DNA of 64,000 nucleotides from Leuconostoc mesenteroides subsp. mesenteroides. GTDB lineage: Bacteria > Bacillota > Bacilli > Lactobacillales > Lactobacillaceae. A program made the translations under genes and the position numbers. The stretch is taken from NCBI GenBank assembly GCA_009676745.1, contig CP046062.1, positions 335,001 through 399,000 on the forward strand. The letters are read 5' to 3'. Shown here in pieces: positions 17,960 to 27,209 of the stretch (position 1 is the stretch's first letter; each line of letters begins with the position of its first letter). Below the pieces are notes generated by a model, which saw nothing but the letters and a program-made list of their open reading frames with translations, had not been told where the DNA came from and did not search any database.

Positions 17960-19291
17960 TTACATCTTATTCAAGCGACGAGATAGGATTATATAAACAG
18001 GGTAACCAACCGCGACAATTCCTATAGAAATTATAACACCAGACAAGTCGTGCATAATCTCAGAGATTTCAACATAGAGTGAACCACAAATAGCAATGAT
18101 TGGTATCCAGGGGTACAATGGCATAGAAAAGCTACGTTTCTCTCCAAGAGAATCCTTTTTACGTAATTTAAAGACACCAACAAAAACAAGTATATAAAAT
18201 AAGAAAGTCGTAAAAATCGCAATATCACTTAAACGATCTGGATTCGTAAAGATAATCATCAAAATGCCAAGAAAAATCATAAACCAAATGGACTTATTAG
18301 GGGTCCGAGAACGCATATTGATTTTGGCAAACTGTTTGGCAAACGGAAACATACCATCGTTAGCCATTGCAAATAACACCCGTGGGAATGAAACAATTTT
18401 TCCATTTAGTGTACCAAGTAAAGAGATTAATACAGCAATACTCAATAACCTACCACCGATAACACCAAATGCATTTGTAGCCATGTATAACGTTGTGTTT
18501 TGTCCTAAATTAACAATGGTATTAGCGGGTAAACTCTGATAAACGCCAAAGCTCACACCGACATAAGCAACTAGAACGATCAAAATACCAAAAATAATAG
18601 CCTTGGGTAAGACCTTTTGTGGATTTTTAATTTCACCACTTATATTAGCTAGCGTAACCCAACCATCGTAAGCAAATAAGGTCGCTAATACAGCCACTCC
18701 AAAGCTACCTTGTCCACTCTGCGAAGCTTGAGCAACAGTTTGTCCAATAGCATCGTGCTGTCCAAAAAATAAACCAAAAACGATTAATGCAATAATCGGT
18801 AACATTTTCACTGTAGTTGTTATTATTTGAAATCCAGCACTGAATCGGTTTGGAATTGAATTAATAAGACCTACAAAAGATAATGCAATAATTGCAGATG
18901 GTATAGCTAGAGACTTAGATAATCCAAATAAATCAACAAACAAAATACCGAAATAGGCTGCAATGGACCCCATCATTGCTGGGCCGTAAAATACCACTTG
19001 CATCCACCCAGCCAAAAAGCCCCAAACTTTACCATAAATTTTCTCGATATAAATATAAATGCCACCAGTTTTGCCCATTTGAGAGCCAATTTCAGCTACG
19101 CTGATTCCTGATGCTAGCGTTAAAAGACCTCCAGTAATCCACGCTAGCATTGCTGCGTTTGTACTACCTGCTGACTCTAAGACGCTACCTTGCTTAAAAA
19201 ATATACCAGAACCAATGATTGTTCCAACAACTAAAGCTAATGATGCTGTTAGCCCGAAACCACGATTCAATTTCTGTTCATTATTTCCCAT
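17960..19291 (-). CDS. APC-family amino acid permease (LAT/SteT-like)
   Basis: A 443-aa transporter with twelve predicted transmembrane segments. LVVGTIIGSGIFFKQGSVL near residues 20-38 is the TM1 signature of the L-type amino acid exchanger branch, as in the serine/threonine exchanger SteT. The exact substrate is unknown. The second of two adjacent ATGs (19291) is chosen because GGAGAT lies too close to the first. It is monocistronic, downstream of trpS in the same direction and separated from it by a terminator hairpin. Confidence 0.83.
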   Translation of the reverse strand: MGNNEQKLNRGFGLTASLALVVGTIIGSGIFFKQGSVLESAGSTNAAMLAWITGGLLTLASGISVAEIGSQMGKTGGIYIYIEKIYGKVWGFLAGWMQVVFYGPAMMGSIAAYFGILFVDLFGLSKSLAIPSAIIALSFVGLINSIPNRFSAGFQIITTTVKMLPIIALIVFGLFFGQHDAIGQTVAQASQSGQGSFGVAVLATLFAYDGWVTLANISGEIKNPQKVLPKAIIFGILIVLVAYVGVSFGVYQSLPANTIVNLGQNTTLYMATNAFGVIGGRLLSIAVLISLLGTLNGKIVSFPRVLFAMANDGMFPFAKQFAKINMRSRTPNKSIWFMIFLGILMIIFTNPDRLSDIAIFTTFLFYILVFVGVFKLRKKDSLGEKRSFSMPLYPWIPIIAICGSLYVEISEIMHDLSGVIISIGIVAVGYPVYIILSRRLNKM

Positions 19292-19350
19292 CATATCTCC
19301 AAGATAAATAAACGATATTTCAATTATTTATCAATACCTATCACATAAAA

Positions 19351-19374
19351 TAAAAAAGTTCGGAAAATCCGAGC
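19351..19374 (-). terminator. trpS terminator
   Basis: Short hairpin TCGGA/TCCGA followed on the minus strand by T6. Confidence 0.65.
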
Positions 19375-19376
19375 TC

Positions 19377-20408
<1,032 letters not shown>

Positions 20409-20492
20409 CTATTAATTAGTTAACTCATTCTATTATACGTTAAATCTGGCAACAGCGTTGAAGAAATTATCACAAAACAAAGTACGCTATTA

Positions 20493-20521
20493 TTGACATT
20501 TCCCTATAAAACTTATACACT
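20493..20521 (+). promoter_or_regulatory. hflX promoter
   Basis: TTGACA (20493-20498), a 17-bp spacer and TACACT (20516-20521). The leader would be about 160 nt. Confidence 0.7.
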
Positions 20522-20527
20522 ATCACT

Positions 20528-20684
20528 ATTAAGAAGAAAGAGGTACGAGAACTTGTTGAACAATTTTTAAGATGTGGTGAATAAAAACAATAGATTGTTT
20601 TTATGCGCTTTTCTTGAGATTGGTCTGCTATTTTCGTACCAAACACGTAAACTGCCACCAATCTCGCAAGTTGATTGGAGGCAT
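20528..20684 (+). promoter_or_regulatory. Structured hflX leader (candidate riboregulator)
   Basis: The leader has a 10-bp hairpin (ATAAAAACAA/TTGTTTTTAT, 20581-20603) and a perfect 9-bp stem GAGATTGGT/ACCAATCTC (20616-20624 with 20657-20665). GGTACGA at 20542-20548 is complementary to TCGTACC at 20634-20640, inside the loop of that stem, which allows a pseudoknot. ACCAATC can pair instead with GATTGG of the Shine-Dalgarno region GATTGGAGG (about 20673-20681), hiding it. A four-codon ORF (MRFS, 20603-20617) ends at the start of the 9-bp stem. Confidence 0.55.
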
Positions 20685-20689
20685 TTTTT

Positions 20690-21991
20690 ATGCAAGAAAA
20701 CTCTCGTAAAGTATTTTTAGTTGGTTTAACAACGAGTCAGGGAAACCTAAACTACGAATTAGAAGAACTAGCGAATCTAGCAAAAGCAAATAATCTTGAC
20801 CCCGTTGAAACTTTTACGCAAAAACTAGAACGTCCGAATCCTAGTACTTACTTTGGTAAAGGCAAGGTTGAAGAGTTAAGTGAAGCTGTAAAAACTTATA
20901 ACGTTGATATGATTGTTGTTAATGATGAATTAACACCTTCTCAAATTCGTAATCTAGAAAAAACAACAGACGCTACCGTTGTTGATCGTACTGGTTTAAT
21001 TCTAGAAATTTTCGCAGAACGAGCTCAGACTAAAGTTGCAAAACTTCAAGTACAGTTAGCACGTTTACAATACCAATTACCCCGCTTACGTACAAGCATG
21101 TCAATTTCACTAGATCAACAAACAGGTACAGGTGGTGCAGGTTTCACCTCACGAGGTTCTGGTGAAACAAAACTAGAACAATCTCGCCAACGTATTACGT
21201 CTCAAATGGTTCATGTCCGCCAAGAGTTAGCTGATTTAGAAAAAAGTGAACATACACGTTCAATGCAACGACATGCGAATGATTTACCTAACGTAGCGCT
21301 GGTTGGCTACACAAATGCTGGAAAATCTACCTTGATGAACCGTTTGTTGATGCGTTTTGGTGTTGGTGCCGACAATAATGATAGTAAGCAAGTGTTTGAA
21401 AAAGATATGCTGTTTGCTACGCTCAACACAACAGTCAGACAATTGACTCTTGCAGATAAAAGACAGTTTTTATTAAGTGATACAGTTGGTTTCGTGTCAA
21501 AGCTACCTCACAACTTAGTTGCTGCTTTCAAATCAACACTGCAAGAGGCAGCCAATGCTGATCTAATCCTGCACGTTGTTGATATTTCAGACGAGCATTA
21601 TAAAGAAATGATGGAAACAACTGAAACAACATTAACTGAGATTGGTGTTACTGGGAAACCAGTGATTACCGTATATAACAAAGCCGATCGTACTGAGTTA
21701 CACTATCCAGACATATCTGGCGATAACATAATTACCTTGTCGGCATTAGATACCAATTCTCAAGATGCTTTGATTACTCTCATTGTTAAACATATTTTTA
21801 ACGACAGCGAAGTTGTAACACTGCACATACCGTTTGATAAAGGAAATGTCGTTGCCCAATTAGCAGCAAAACATCAATTTATAAAAGAAGACTATGACGA
21901 AACCGGTAGTTGGCTAACCATTGAGCTATCTGAAGTTGAGCGAAACTTATTTCAACAATATATTACGAAAACAAAAAGCATGAATTCATAG
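20690..21991 (+). CDS. hflX: Ribosome-splitting GTPase HflX
   Basis: A 433-aa GTPase. The N-terminal glycine-rich HflX domain includes NPSTYFGKGKVEEL near 46-59. The linker coiled coil is followed by GTGGAGFTSRGSGETKLE near 144-161. The G domain has G1 GYTNAGKST, G3 DTVGF and G4 NKAD. HflX binds 50S subunits, splits stalled ribosomes and can protect against macrolides and lincosamides. The ATG at 20690 has TTGGAGG 7 nt upstream. It is monocistronic, and its leader looks regulatory. Confidence 0.93.
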   Translation: MQENSRKVFLVGLTTSQGNLNYELEELANLAKANNLDPVETFTQKLERPNPSTYFGKGKVEELSEAVKTYNVDMIVVNDELTPSQIRNLEKTTDATVVDRTGLILEIFAERAQTKVAKLQVQLARLQYQLPRLRTSMSISLDQQTGTGGAGFTSRGSGETKLEQSRQRITSQMVHVRQELADLEKSEHTRSMQRHANDLPNVALVGYTNAGKSTLMNRLLMRFGVGADNNDSKQVFEKDMLFATLNTTVRQLTLADKRQFLLSDTVGFVSKLPHNLVAAFKSTLQEAANADLILHVVDISDEHYKEMMETTETTLTEIGVTGKPVITVYNKADRTELHYPDISGDNIITLSALDTNSQDALITLIVKHIFNDSEVVTLHIPFDKGNVVAQLAAKHQFIKEDYDETGSWLTIELSEVERNLFQQYITKTKSMNS

Positions 21992-22006
21992 GAATTCATG
22001 CTTTTT
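21973..22006 (+). terminator. hflX terminator overlapping the stop codon
   Basis: 15-bp perfect inverted repeat whose 4-nt loop contains the hflX TAG stop, ending in T5. The last codons of hflX form the first arm. Confidence 0.85.
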
Positions 22007-22021
22007 GCTTGAAAGTAATTA

Positions 22022-22094
22022 TGCCGACCGCCGGGCTCAAACCGGCGACCCCCTCATTACTAGTGAGGTGCTCTATCAACTGAGCTAGGTCGGC
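22022..22094 (-). tRNA. tRNA-Thr (anticodon AGT)
   Basis: 73 nt. Acceptor GCCGACC/GGTCGGC with discriminator A, D arm AGCTCAGTTGATAGAGC, anticodon stem CCTCA/TGAGG with loop CTAGTAA, and T arm GCCGG-TTTGAGC-CCGGC. CCA is not encoded. A34 would need deamination to inosine to read several ACN codons. Confidence 0.93.
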
Positions 22095-22148
22095 AAATTA
22101 AAGTACTCAGGTACTACACGTGAATAATACCAGATACCTCAATATAAA

Positions 22149-22168
22149 AATATGGCGGCGGCCATATT
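22149..22168 (-). terminator. Terminator between tRNA-Leu and tRNA-Thr
   Basis: AATATGGC/GCCATATT hairpin with T5 after it on the minus strand, just downstream of tRNA-Leu. Confidence 0.6.
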
Positions 22169-22169
22169 A

Positions 22170-22251
22170 TACGGGTGACAGGAATCGAACCTGCACGGAT
22201 TACTCCACTGGAACCTAAATCCAGCGCGTCTGCCAGTTCCGCCACACCCGC
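22170..22251 (-). tRNA. tRNA-Leu (anticodon TAG)
   Basis: 82 nt with a long variable arm, as in class II tRNAs. Acceptor GCGGGTG/CACCCGT, anticodon stem CTGGA/TCCAG with loop TTTAGGT, and T loop GTTCGATTC. CCA is not encoded. Confidence 0.94.
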
Positions 22252-22341
22252 ATGTATCACACAACCATTTAATTCTACTGGAAAAAACTAAATCAGTCAA
22301 GGGGTAATACAATTTAAATCAAAAAAATATTAAAAAAACTG

Positions 22342-23451
22342 CTATTCTAACGTTTCCTTAGTCAATTGACGCATCTCAATGGCAAATTTAACAACAGTTC
22401 GAACAACCGCATACATCGGTACAATCAATATCATGCCAAAAATGCCCCAAAGATTACCAGCTACCATCAAAAGAATCATAATTGTTAATGGATGGATTTG
22501 CAATGATTTTCCAATAACATTTGGATAAATAAAGTTCCCATCCAATTGCTGAACAACCATCATTACAATCATTACCAACAACATTTGTTTCCATGATTGT
22601 GTACTAGCAATAATTAATGCTGGGATAACCCCAATCCAAGGGCCAATGTACGGCACAATGTTAGTAATACCAGCAATCACAGCCAGCAACCATGCGTATG
22701 GTTCACCAATAATCAAATAACCTACAGCCATAGCCACACCGACAAACAACATCTCAATAGCTTGCCCTGATATATATCTTTCAATGGTTTTATCCATTTT
22801 AATTGTCAATTTCTTAACATTATCAGCAAAACGAGCTGGAAAAAGCTTCTGGATTGCTGGCAAAAAGCGATCACCGTCACTTAGCATATAAAATAAGACG
22901 ACTGGAATAGTCACGACATTAATCGTGACCGAAGTAACCATCGAGACAGCACTACCTAATGTACCGGCCGTAACAGTTAAAAAAGAAGCCGAATACTTCC
23001 CAACCGCACTTTTTACTTCATTCGTATCAATTGATAAATTTAAATTCGTTAACCACTTACTTTGTAGTAACTCTGTGACAAAGCGTTGTACATTTTGTGC
23101 AAATTCAGGCAATGCTGTAATTAAATTCGTAATTTCTGCAACTAGAGTTGGTATTAATAAAATCAAGGAACCTGCTATCACAGCTAGAAACAACACGAAA
23201 GTAATTATAACAGCCAATTGATGCGGTATTTTATGTCCTTTAACTGTAATTTTCTTTAGGAGTGTCAAAATTGGTTTCAAAACATAGTACAAAAAGCCGG
23301 CGACAATCAATGGTACGAAAACTGTAGAAATAAACACTGAAATTGGCTTCATTAGAAAATCAAATCGGGAAACAATCAAAATTAAGAGCGATAGCGCTAA
23401 TAATTCAATCGTCCAAAAAAATATATTTTTGTATTTAGAATTCGGTATCAT
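22342..23451 (-). CDS. AI-2E family transporter (PerM/YdiK type)
   Basis: A 369-aa membrane protein with about seven or eight transmembrane segments in the AI-2E arrangement. PLIVAGFLYYVLKPI near residue 46 and NIVPYIGPWIGVIPALI near 263-279 are family signatures. Members have been linked to autoinducer-2 export, Na+/H+ antiport and pimeloyl export in different bacteria, so the substrate is open. Its start overlaps the mutY 3' end by 17 bp, with TTGGAGAA inside mutY as ribosome binding site, so the two are probably coexpressed. Confidence 0.85.
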   Translation of the reverse strand: MIPNSKYKNIFFWTIELLALSLLILIVSRFDFLMKPISVFISTVFVPLIVAGFLYYVLKPILTLLKKITVKGHKIPHQLAVIITFVLFLAVIAGSLILLIPTLVAEITNLITALPEFAQNVQRFVTELLQSKWLTNLNLSIDTNEVKSAVGKYSASFLTVTAGTLGSAVSMVTSVTINVVTIPVVLFYMLSDGDRFLPAIQKLFPARFADNVKKLTIKMDKTIERYISGQAIEMLFVGVAMAVGYLIIGEPYAWLLAVIAGITNIVPYIGPWIGVIPALIIASTQSWKQMLLVMIVMMVVQQLDGNFIYPNVIGKSLQIHPLTIMILLMVAGNLWGIFGMILIVPMYAVVRTVVKFAIEMRQLTKETLE

Positions 23452-24463
23452 ATAATTTCTCCAATAATTTATGTTGTACCTTTGGTAAACTTAACGCCGT
23501 CCACTCATCAGAGCTAAAATATTGTTGGTTATCATTTAACACAGCTGTCTCTTGCTTTACTAACCAAATTTCCCATCGACGATGCGTAAAAATATGTGTT
23601 ACGGGCTTAATATTTAATTGTTGACCCGTAATAGATTCCATACTTTCAATTTGTGTTAGTGGAAATGTCCAAAATCCAGCTAATAAACCGCTATCCGGTC
23701 TTTTTTCAAATAATAACTTACCATCTTTTTCAAAAACTGACGCCATAAACAACTGTTTTACTGGTCGTTGCTTCTTGGTTTTAACAGGATATTGATCCTC
23801 AACACCATCTCGAAAAGCCGCATTAAATTCGCGTACTGGTGAATACAAACTGTCCGGGTTTTTGGCCGTCATATAACTTGACCCCAAATCCATAATTGCC
23901 TGATTAAAGTCCCCTGGTCTTGCCGGATCGACAATCGGCGCAATAATATCATAAAATATCTTGCGTGATTTTGCATCAGCAATATCAGCATCAATTTTAA
24001 GTAGTCTACTAAAAACTCGATATTGGTTGCCATCAACTGCCGGAACTACTTCATTGAAACTTATTGACGCAATGGCTGCAGCTGTATATGGGCCCACTCC
24101 AGGTAAGCTTTGCAGATCATCACTACTCTCTGGCCAGTGCCCATGCAATTCATTGACAACAAATTGTGCCGCCTTTTGTAAGTTTCGTGCTCTCGAATAG
24201 TAGCCTAACCCTTCCCATAATTTGAGTACGACATCTTCTGGTGCGGTTGCTAAATCATCCACCGTTGGTAACGATGCCATAAAACGATCAAAATACGGAA
24301 TAACTGTATCTACGCGTGTCTGTTGCAGCATAATTTCTGAAACTAAAACACGATAGGGATCATGATTCACACGCCATGGCAAGTGCACTCGTCCTTCTTT
24401 ATCATACCAATTGAGCAATGTTTTACGAAATTCTTTAATTGTTTTTTCATTCCAAGTTTCCAT
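23435..24463 (-). CDS. mutY: A/G-specific adenine glycosylase MutY, iron-sulfur cluster missing
   Basis: A 342-aa DNA glycosylase that removes adenine opposite 8-oxoguanine. The HhH-GPD core shows LPWR, SEIMLQQTRV with catalytic Glu43, LPGVGPYTAAAI, and VDGN with catalytic Asp144. The C-terminal NUDIX-like 8-oxoG reading domain follows (LLAGFWTFPL, THIFTHRRW). The four Cys of the [4Fe-4S] loop after residue 190 are all absent, and the protein has no Cys at all. No Shine-Dalgarno precedes the ATG, and TACAAT lies 7 nt upstream, so the mRNA may be leaderless. Divergent from the 47-aa gene. Confidence 0.93.
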   Translation of the reverse strand: METWNEKTIKEFRKTLLNWYDKEGRVHLPWRVNHDPYRVLVSEIMLQQTRVDTVIPYFDRFMASLPTVDDLATAPEDVVLKLWEGLGYYSRARNLQKAAQFVVNELHGHWPESSDDLQSLPGVGPYTAAAIASISFNEVVPAVDGNQYRVFSRLLKIDADIADAKSRKIFYDIIAPIVDPARPGDFNQAIMDLGSSYMTAKNPDSLYSPVREFNAAFRDGVEDQYPVKTKKQRPVKQLFMASVFEKDGKLLFEKRPDSGLLAGFWTFPLTQIESMESITGQQLNIKPVTHIFTHRRWEIWLVKQETAVLNDNQQYFSSDEWTALSLPKVQHKLLEKLYDTEF

Positions 24464-24480
24464 AATATATATTGTAACAC

Positions 24481-24509
24481 TTGTAATCGTATAGATTTTG
24501 CCGTATAAT
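24481..24509 (+). promoter_or_regulatory. Promoter of small basic protein gene
   Basis: TTGTAA (24481-24486), a 17-bp spacer and a perfect TATAAT (24504-24509), 42 bp before the start codon. Confidence 0.7.
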
Positions 24510-24551
24510 TATTGTTTGTATGAAATCATTGAATAAAAAAGGAGCACAATC

Positions 24552-24695
24552 ATGGTATTAAAGAAGCCACTGAACTCATTTGCACGTGCCCGCAAAGTTA
24601 GTCATAGCGCTGCTAAGAAACAACGTCAAGCTGCTATTGCAAAATTGCAACAATGGGCAAAAGGTAAGTCAGAAGAATTACCTTCTACAAAGTAA
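24552..24695 (+). CDS. Small basic protein, 47 aa, unknown function
   Basis: An autonomous small gene with its own promoter, AAAGGAG 7 nt before the ATG, and a strong terminator right after the stop. The protein starts MVLKKPLNSFARARKVS and is rich in Lys, Arg, Ala and Gln, with a helical middle part (KKQRQAAIAKLQQWAKGK). No transmembrane segment or signal peptide is seen. The charge suggests nucleic acid or ribosome binding, but that is inference. I do not recognise a family. Confidence 0.75.
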   Translation: MVLKKPLNSFARARKVSHSAAKKQRQAAIAKLQQWAKGKSEELPSTK

Positions 24696-24706
24696 TTTTA
24701 TTGACT

Positions 24707-24735
24707 AAAAAAACCAGTATTTATACTGGTTTTTT
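24707..24735 (+). terminator. Terminator of small basic protein gene
   Basis: AAAAAACCAGTAT/ATACTGGTTTTTT hairpin. Confidence 0.85.
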
Positions 24736-24775
24736 GTTTGTATTTTTATGACGAAAAAATGAAAGGTGGATACTA

Positions 24776-26173
24776 TTGAATATAACAAAAAAGCAAAAAA
24801 CAATCTTAGTCATATTAGTGATTGGTACCTTTTTAGGCTTTTTAAATCAAACATTAATGAATGTTGCCTTACCAGATATCATGCGTGACTTTCATATTTC
24901 CACAGATTTAGGCCAATGGATGACAAATGGCTACATGTTAGTCAATGGGGTGATGGTTCCGTTAACAGCTTTCCTGATTCAACGCCTAACAACTCGTACA
25001 TTGTACTTGACCGCTGCCGGACTGTTTGCCGCAGGAACAATCATCGCTGGATTTGCGCCAACATTTGATATCCTCATTATCGGGCGAATGATTCAAGCCT
25101 TGGGCGCTGGTGTATTTGGCCCCTTAATGAACGTCATTGTCATGAACTTATTCTCGCCCGATGAACGTGGATCTGCCATGGGAACAATTGGTTTGGCGCT
25201 TAACTTTGCTCCTGCTTTAGGCCCTAGCTTGTCAGGGCTAGTCGTTACTAATTTAAGTTGGCGCTTCCTATTCTACCTTGTCGCACCATTAATTATCGCG
25301 AACTTCATCTTGGCTTATTTCTTACTACAAAATATCGGGCAACAAAAGAAGTTGAAATTCGATTTTATCGGCGTTGTTTTGTCAAGCATTGGCCTTGGAT
25401 CATTACTTTACGGATTTTCTAATGCAGGGGCAACCCCTTGGAATGAATTTACTGTGTGGGGATTTGTATTAATAGGTATTATTGTTACCAGTTTATTCAT
25501 TTGGCACCAGTTTACAACCAAAACACCCCTGTTAAACATGTCTGTATTTAAATATCGACAATTTAATGTTGCTGTTTTAATTAATGTTGTTTTGATGATT
25601 GCTATGTATGGCGGTGCACTGATGCTACCCCTTTATATGCAGAATGTACGTGGTACCACAGCTTTCCAATCAGGTCTAGTGTTGTTCCCTGGCGCCTTGG
25701 TGACCGCATTTTTATCACCATGGAGTGGTCGTTTATACGATCGTTACGGTGCTAAGTACTTAACATTAGTTGGTATTATGATTACAGCACTTGGTACTTT
25801 TATTTTAGCTTCGCTAACATTAACAACCTCACTTTGGCTCGCTGTTATTGGGCAGTTTATCCGTCAACTTGGACTCGTATTGGTCCTAATGCCAATTCAA
25901 ACAGAGGCCTTCAATGCATTACCTTTAACACTTATTCCTGATGGATCTGCTATGTTTACCACAATCAGACAACTCGCAGCATCATTTGGTACAGCCGCTT
26001 TGGTGACAATTATGACAAAAAGTGCACTTAACTACGGTCATAAACATGCACACCTCAGTGCTGAAATAGTTGATTTGCATGGTGTACAAGTAACCTTTTT
26101 AACTGCTGCATTCTTAATGTTAGTTGCAGCAAGTTTGACTAGCCTACTAAAACTTAAAACAAGAGCCACATAA
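24776..26173 (+). CDS. MFS drug exporter, DHA2 family (14-TM)
   Basis: A 465-aa multidrug-type exporter of the EmrB/QacA branch. LNQTLMNVALPDIMRDF near residues 23-39 is motif D1, and motif A-like RLYDRYGAKY is near 321-330. Motif C region NFAPALGPSLSGLV is near 144-157. Such pumps export drugs or metabolites by proton antiport. The start codon is TTG, supported by GAAAGGTGG 6 nt upstream and the family start. It is probably transcribed alone or with proC, 56 bp downstream, which has its own TATAAT. Confidence 0.86.
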   Translation: MNITKKQKTILVILVIGTFLGFLNQTLMNVALPDIMRDFHISTDLGQWMTNGYMLVNGVMVPLTAFLIQRLTTRTLYLTAAGLFAAGTIIAGFAPTFDILIIGRMIQALGAGVFGPLMNVIVMNLFSPDERGSAMGTIGLALNFAPALGPSLSGLVVTNLSWRFLFYLVAPLIIANFILAYFLLQNIGQQKKLKFDFIGVVLSSIGLGSLLYGFSNAGATPWNEFTVWGFVLIGIIVTSLFIWHQFTTKTPLLNMSVFKYRQFNVAVLINVVLMIAMYGGALMLPLYMQNVRGTTAFQSGLVLFPGALVTAFLSPWSGRLYDRYGAKYLTLVGIMITALGTFILASLTLTTSLWLAVIGQFIRQLGLVLVLMPIQTEAFNALPLTLIPDGSAMFTTIRQLAASFGTAALVTIMTKSALNYGHKHAHLSAEIVDLHGVQVTFLTAAFLMLVAASLTSLLKLKTRAT

Positions 26174-26229
26174 AATAAACAGCTGTTGTTTGTTATAATG
26201 TAACTATAAAACATAAAGGAGTTTCGACT

Positions 26230-26997
26230 ATGAATTATGGTTTCATTGGTGCTGGTAACATGGCTACTGCGATGATTAAAGGATTAATCCACGCAGGTAT
26301 TGCCAGCAAGAGTATTTATGTTTCCTCTCCACACAGTGCGGCTAAATTGGCAGAAAAGTTACATATCCAAGCAGCCGACCCAGAAACAATCACCAAAGCG
26401 TGTGATATTGTCATCATCGCTTTTTTACCTAACCAACTACACACGATGAGTAATTCTTTGAACCTAGACGGTAAAATTGTTATCTCAGTACTCGCGCAAG
26501 TAACGGTTGCGGATCTTGATAAGGCGTTCCCAACAGCTTTCAATGTGCGTTCATTACCTAATATTAACTCAGCAATTGGTCAAGGAAGTACCGCTTTAGC
26601 ATTTTCAAACCGCTTAAACGAACACCAAATAGAAGTTGTGCAAAATTACTGGCATTTGTTAGGTACTACTAGCGTCCTTGATGAACAACATTTTGCTATC
26701 TTTTCAGCAATTGCGGGTTCAGGCCCTGCATTTGTCCTCAAGTTTATCGATGCTTTAACTCAAGCCGGAATCAACAACGGATTAGATAGCGAAAGTGCAG
26801 CAACTATCGCTGCTTCAACTGTTGCTGGTACAACTGAAACTCTGCAAAACTCAAATCGTGATGCAGTGACATTAATGAACAACGTTGCTTCTCCAGGTGG
26901 ATCTACTCGTGCTGGTTTGGATGATTTTGAAAAAAATAACTTCGATGCTATTGTGAATTCAGCCATAGCAGCTACTGTTAATCATAAACATGCTTAA
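26230..26997 (+). CDS. proC: Pyrroline-5-carboxylate reductase
   Basis: A 255-aa NAD(P)H-dependent reductase making proline from pyrroline-5-carboxylate in the cytoplasm. N-terminal Rossmann motif GFIGAGNMATAMIKGL is at residues 4-19. The C-terminal ProC signature runs through MNNVASPGGSTRAGLDDFE near 217-235. GSGPAF near 159 is also conserved. AAAGGAG precedes the ATG. TATAAT near 26195 suggests an own promoter. The terminator overlaps the stop codon. Confidence 0.93.
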   Translation: MNYGFIGAGNMATAMIKGLIHAGIASKSIYVSSPHSAAKLAEKLHIQAADPETITKACDIVIIAFLPNQLHTMSNSLNLDGKIVISVLAQVTVADLDKAFPTAFNVRSLPNINSAIGQGSTALAFSNRLNEHQIEVVQNYWHLLGTTSVLDEQHFAIFSAIAGSGPAFVLKFIDALTQAGINNGLDSESAATIAASTVAGTTETLQNSNRDAVTLMNNVASPGGSTRAGLDDFEKNNFDAIVNSAIAATVNHKHA

Positions 26998-27019
26998 GCG
27001 TTCTAAGAACGCTTTTTTA
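26996..27019 (+). terminator. proC terminator
   Basis: AAGCGTTCT/AGAACGCTT with T6; the first arm includes the proC stop codon. Confidence 0.85.
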
Positions 27020-27039
27020 TTTTATTTTATTTTTTGTAC

Positions 27040-27070
27040 AAAAAAAGCCACAACCTAAGTTGTGACTTTT
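27040..27070 (-). terminator. tRNA-Glu terminator
   Basis: On the minus strand CACAAC/GTTGTG hairpin followed by T7, directly after tRNA-Glu. Confidence 0.75.
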
Positions 27071-27072
27071 GA

Positions 27073-27144
27073 TAGCTCGTGAGAGAATCGAACTCTCGAT
27101 TCTGCCGTGAAAGGGCGGCGTCTTAACCACTTGACCAACGAGCC
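27073..27144 (-). tRNA. tRNA-Glu (anticodon TTC)
   Basis: 72 nt. Acceptor GGCTCGT/ACGAGCT, anticodon stem CCGCC with loop CTTTCAC, T arm GAGAG-TTCGATT-CTCTC. CCA is not encoded. The anticodon stem has one C-A mismatch. Confidence 0.93.
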
Positions 27145-27209
27145 ATGATCAATATGTTATTTGTTTCAATCAAACAACTATATTAGTATATCAAGAATAT
27201 TAATTACCG

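Noticed and set aside
20470..20661. 63-codon minus-strand frame upstream of trpS
   Set aside because: It overlaps the hflX promoter and structured leader, and has no ribosome binding site.
20577..20720. GTG-started 48-codon frame overlapping the hflX start
   Set aside because: No Shine-Dalgarno before the GTG; the hflX ATG with TTGGAGG is far better supported.
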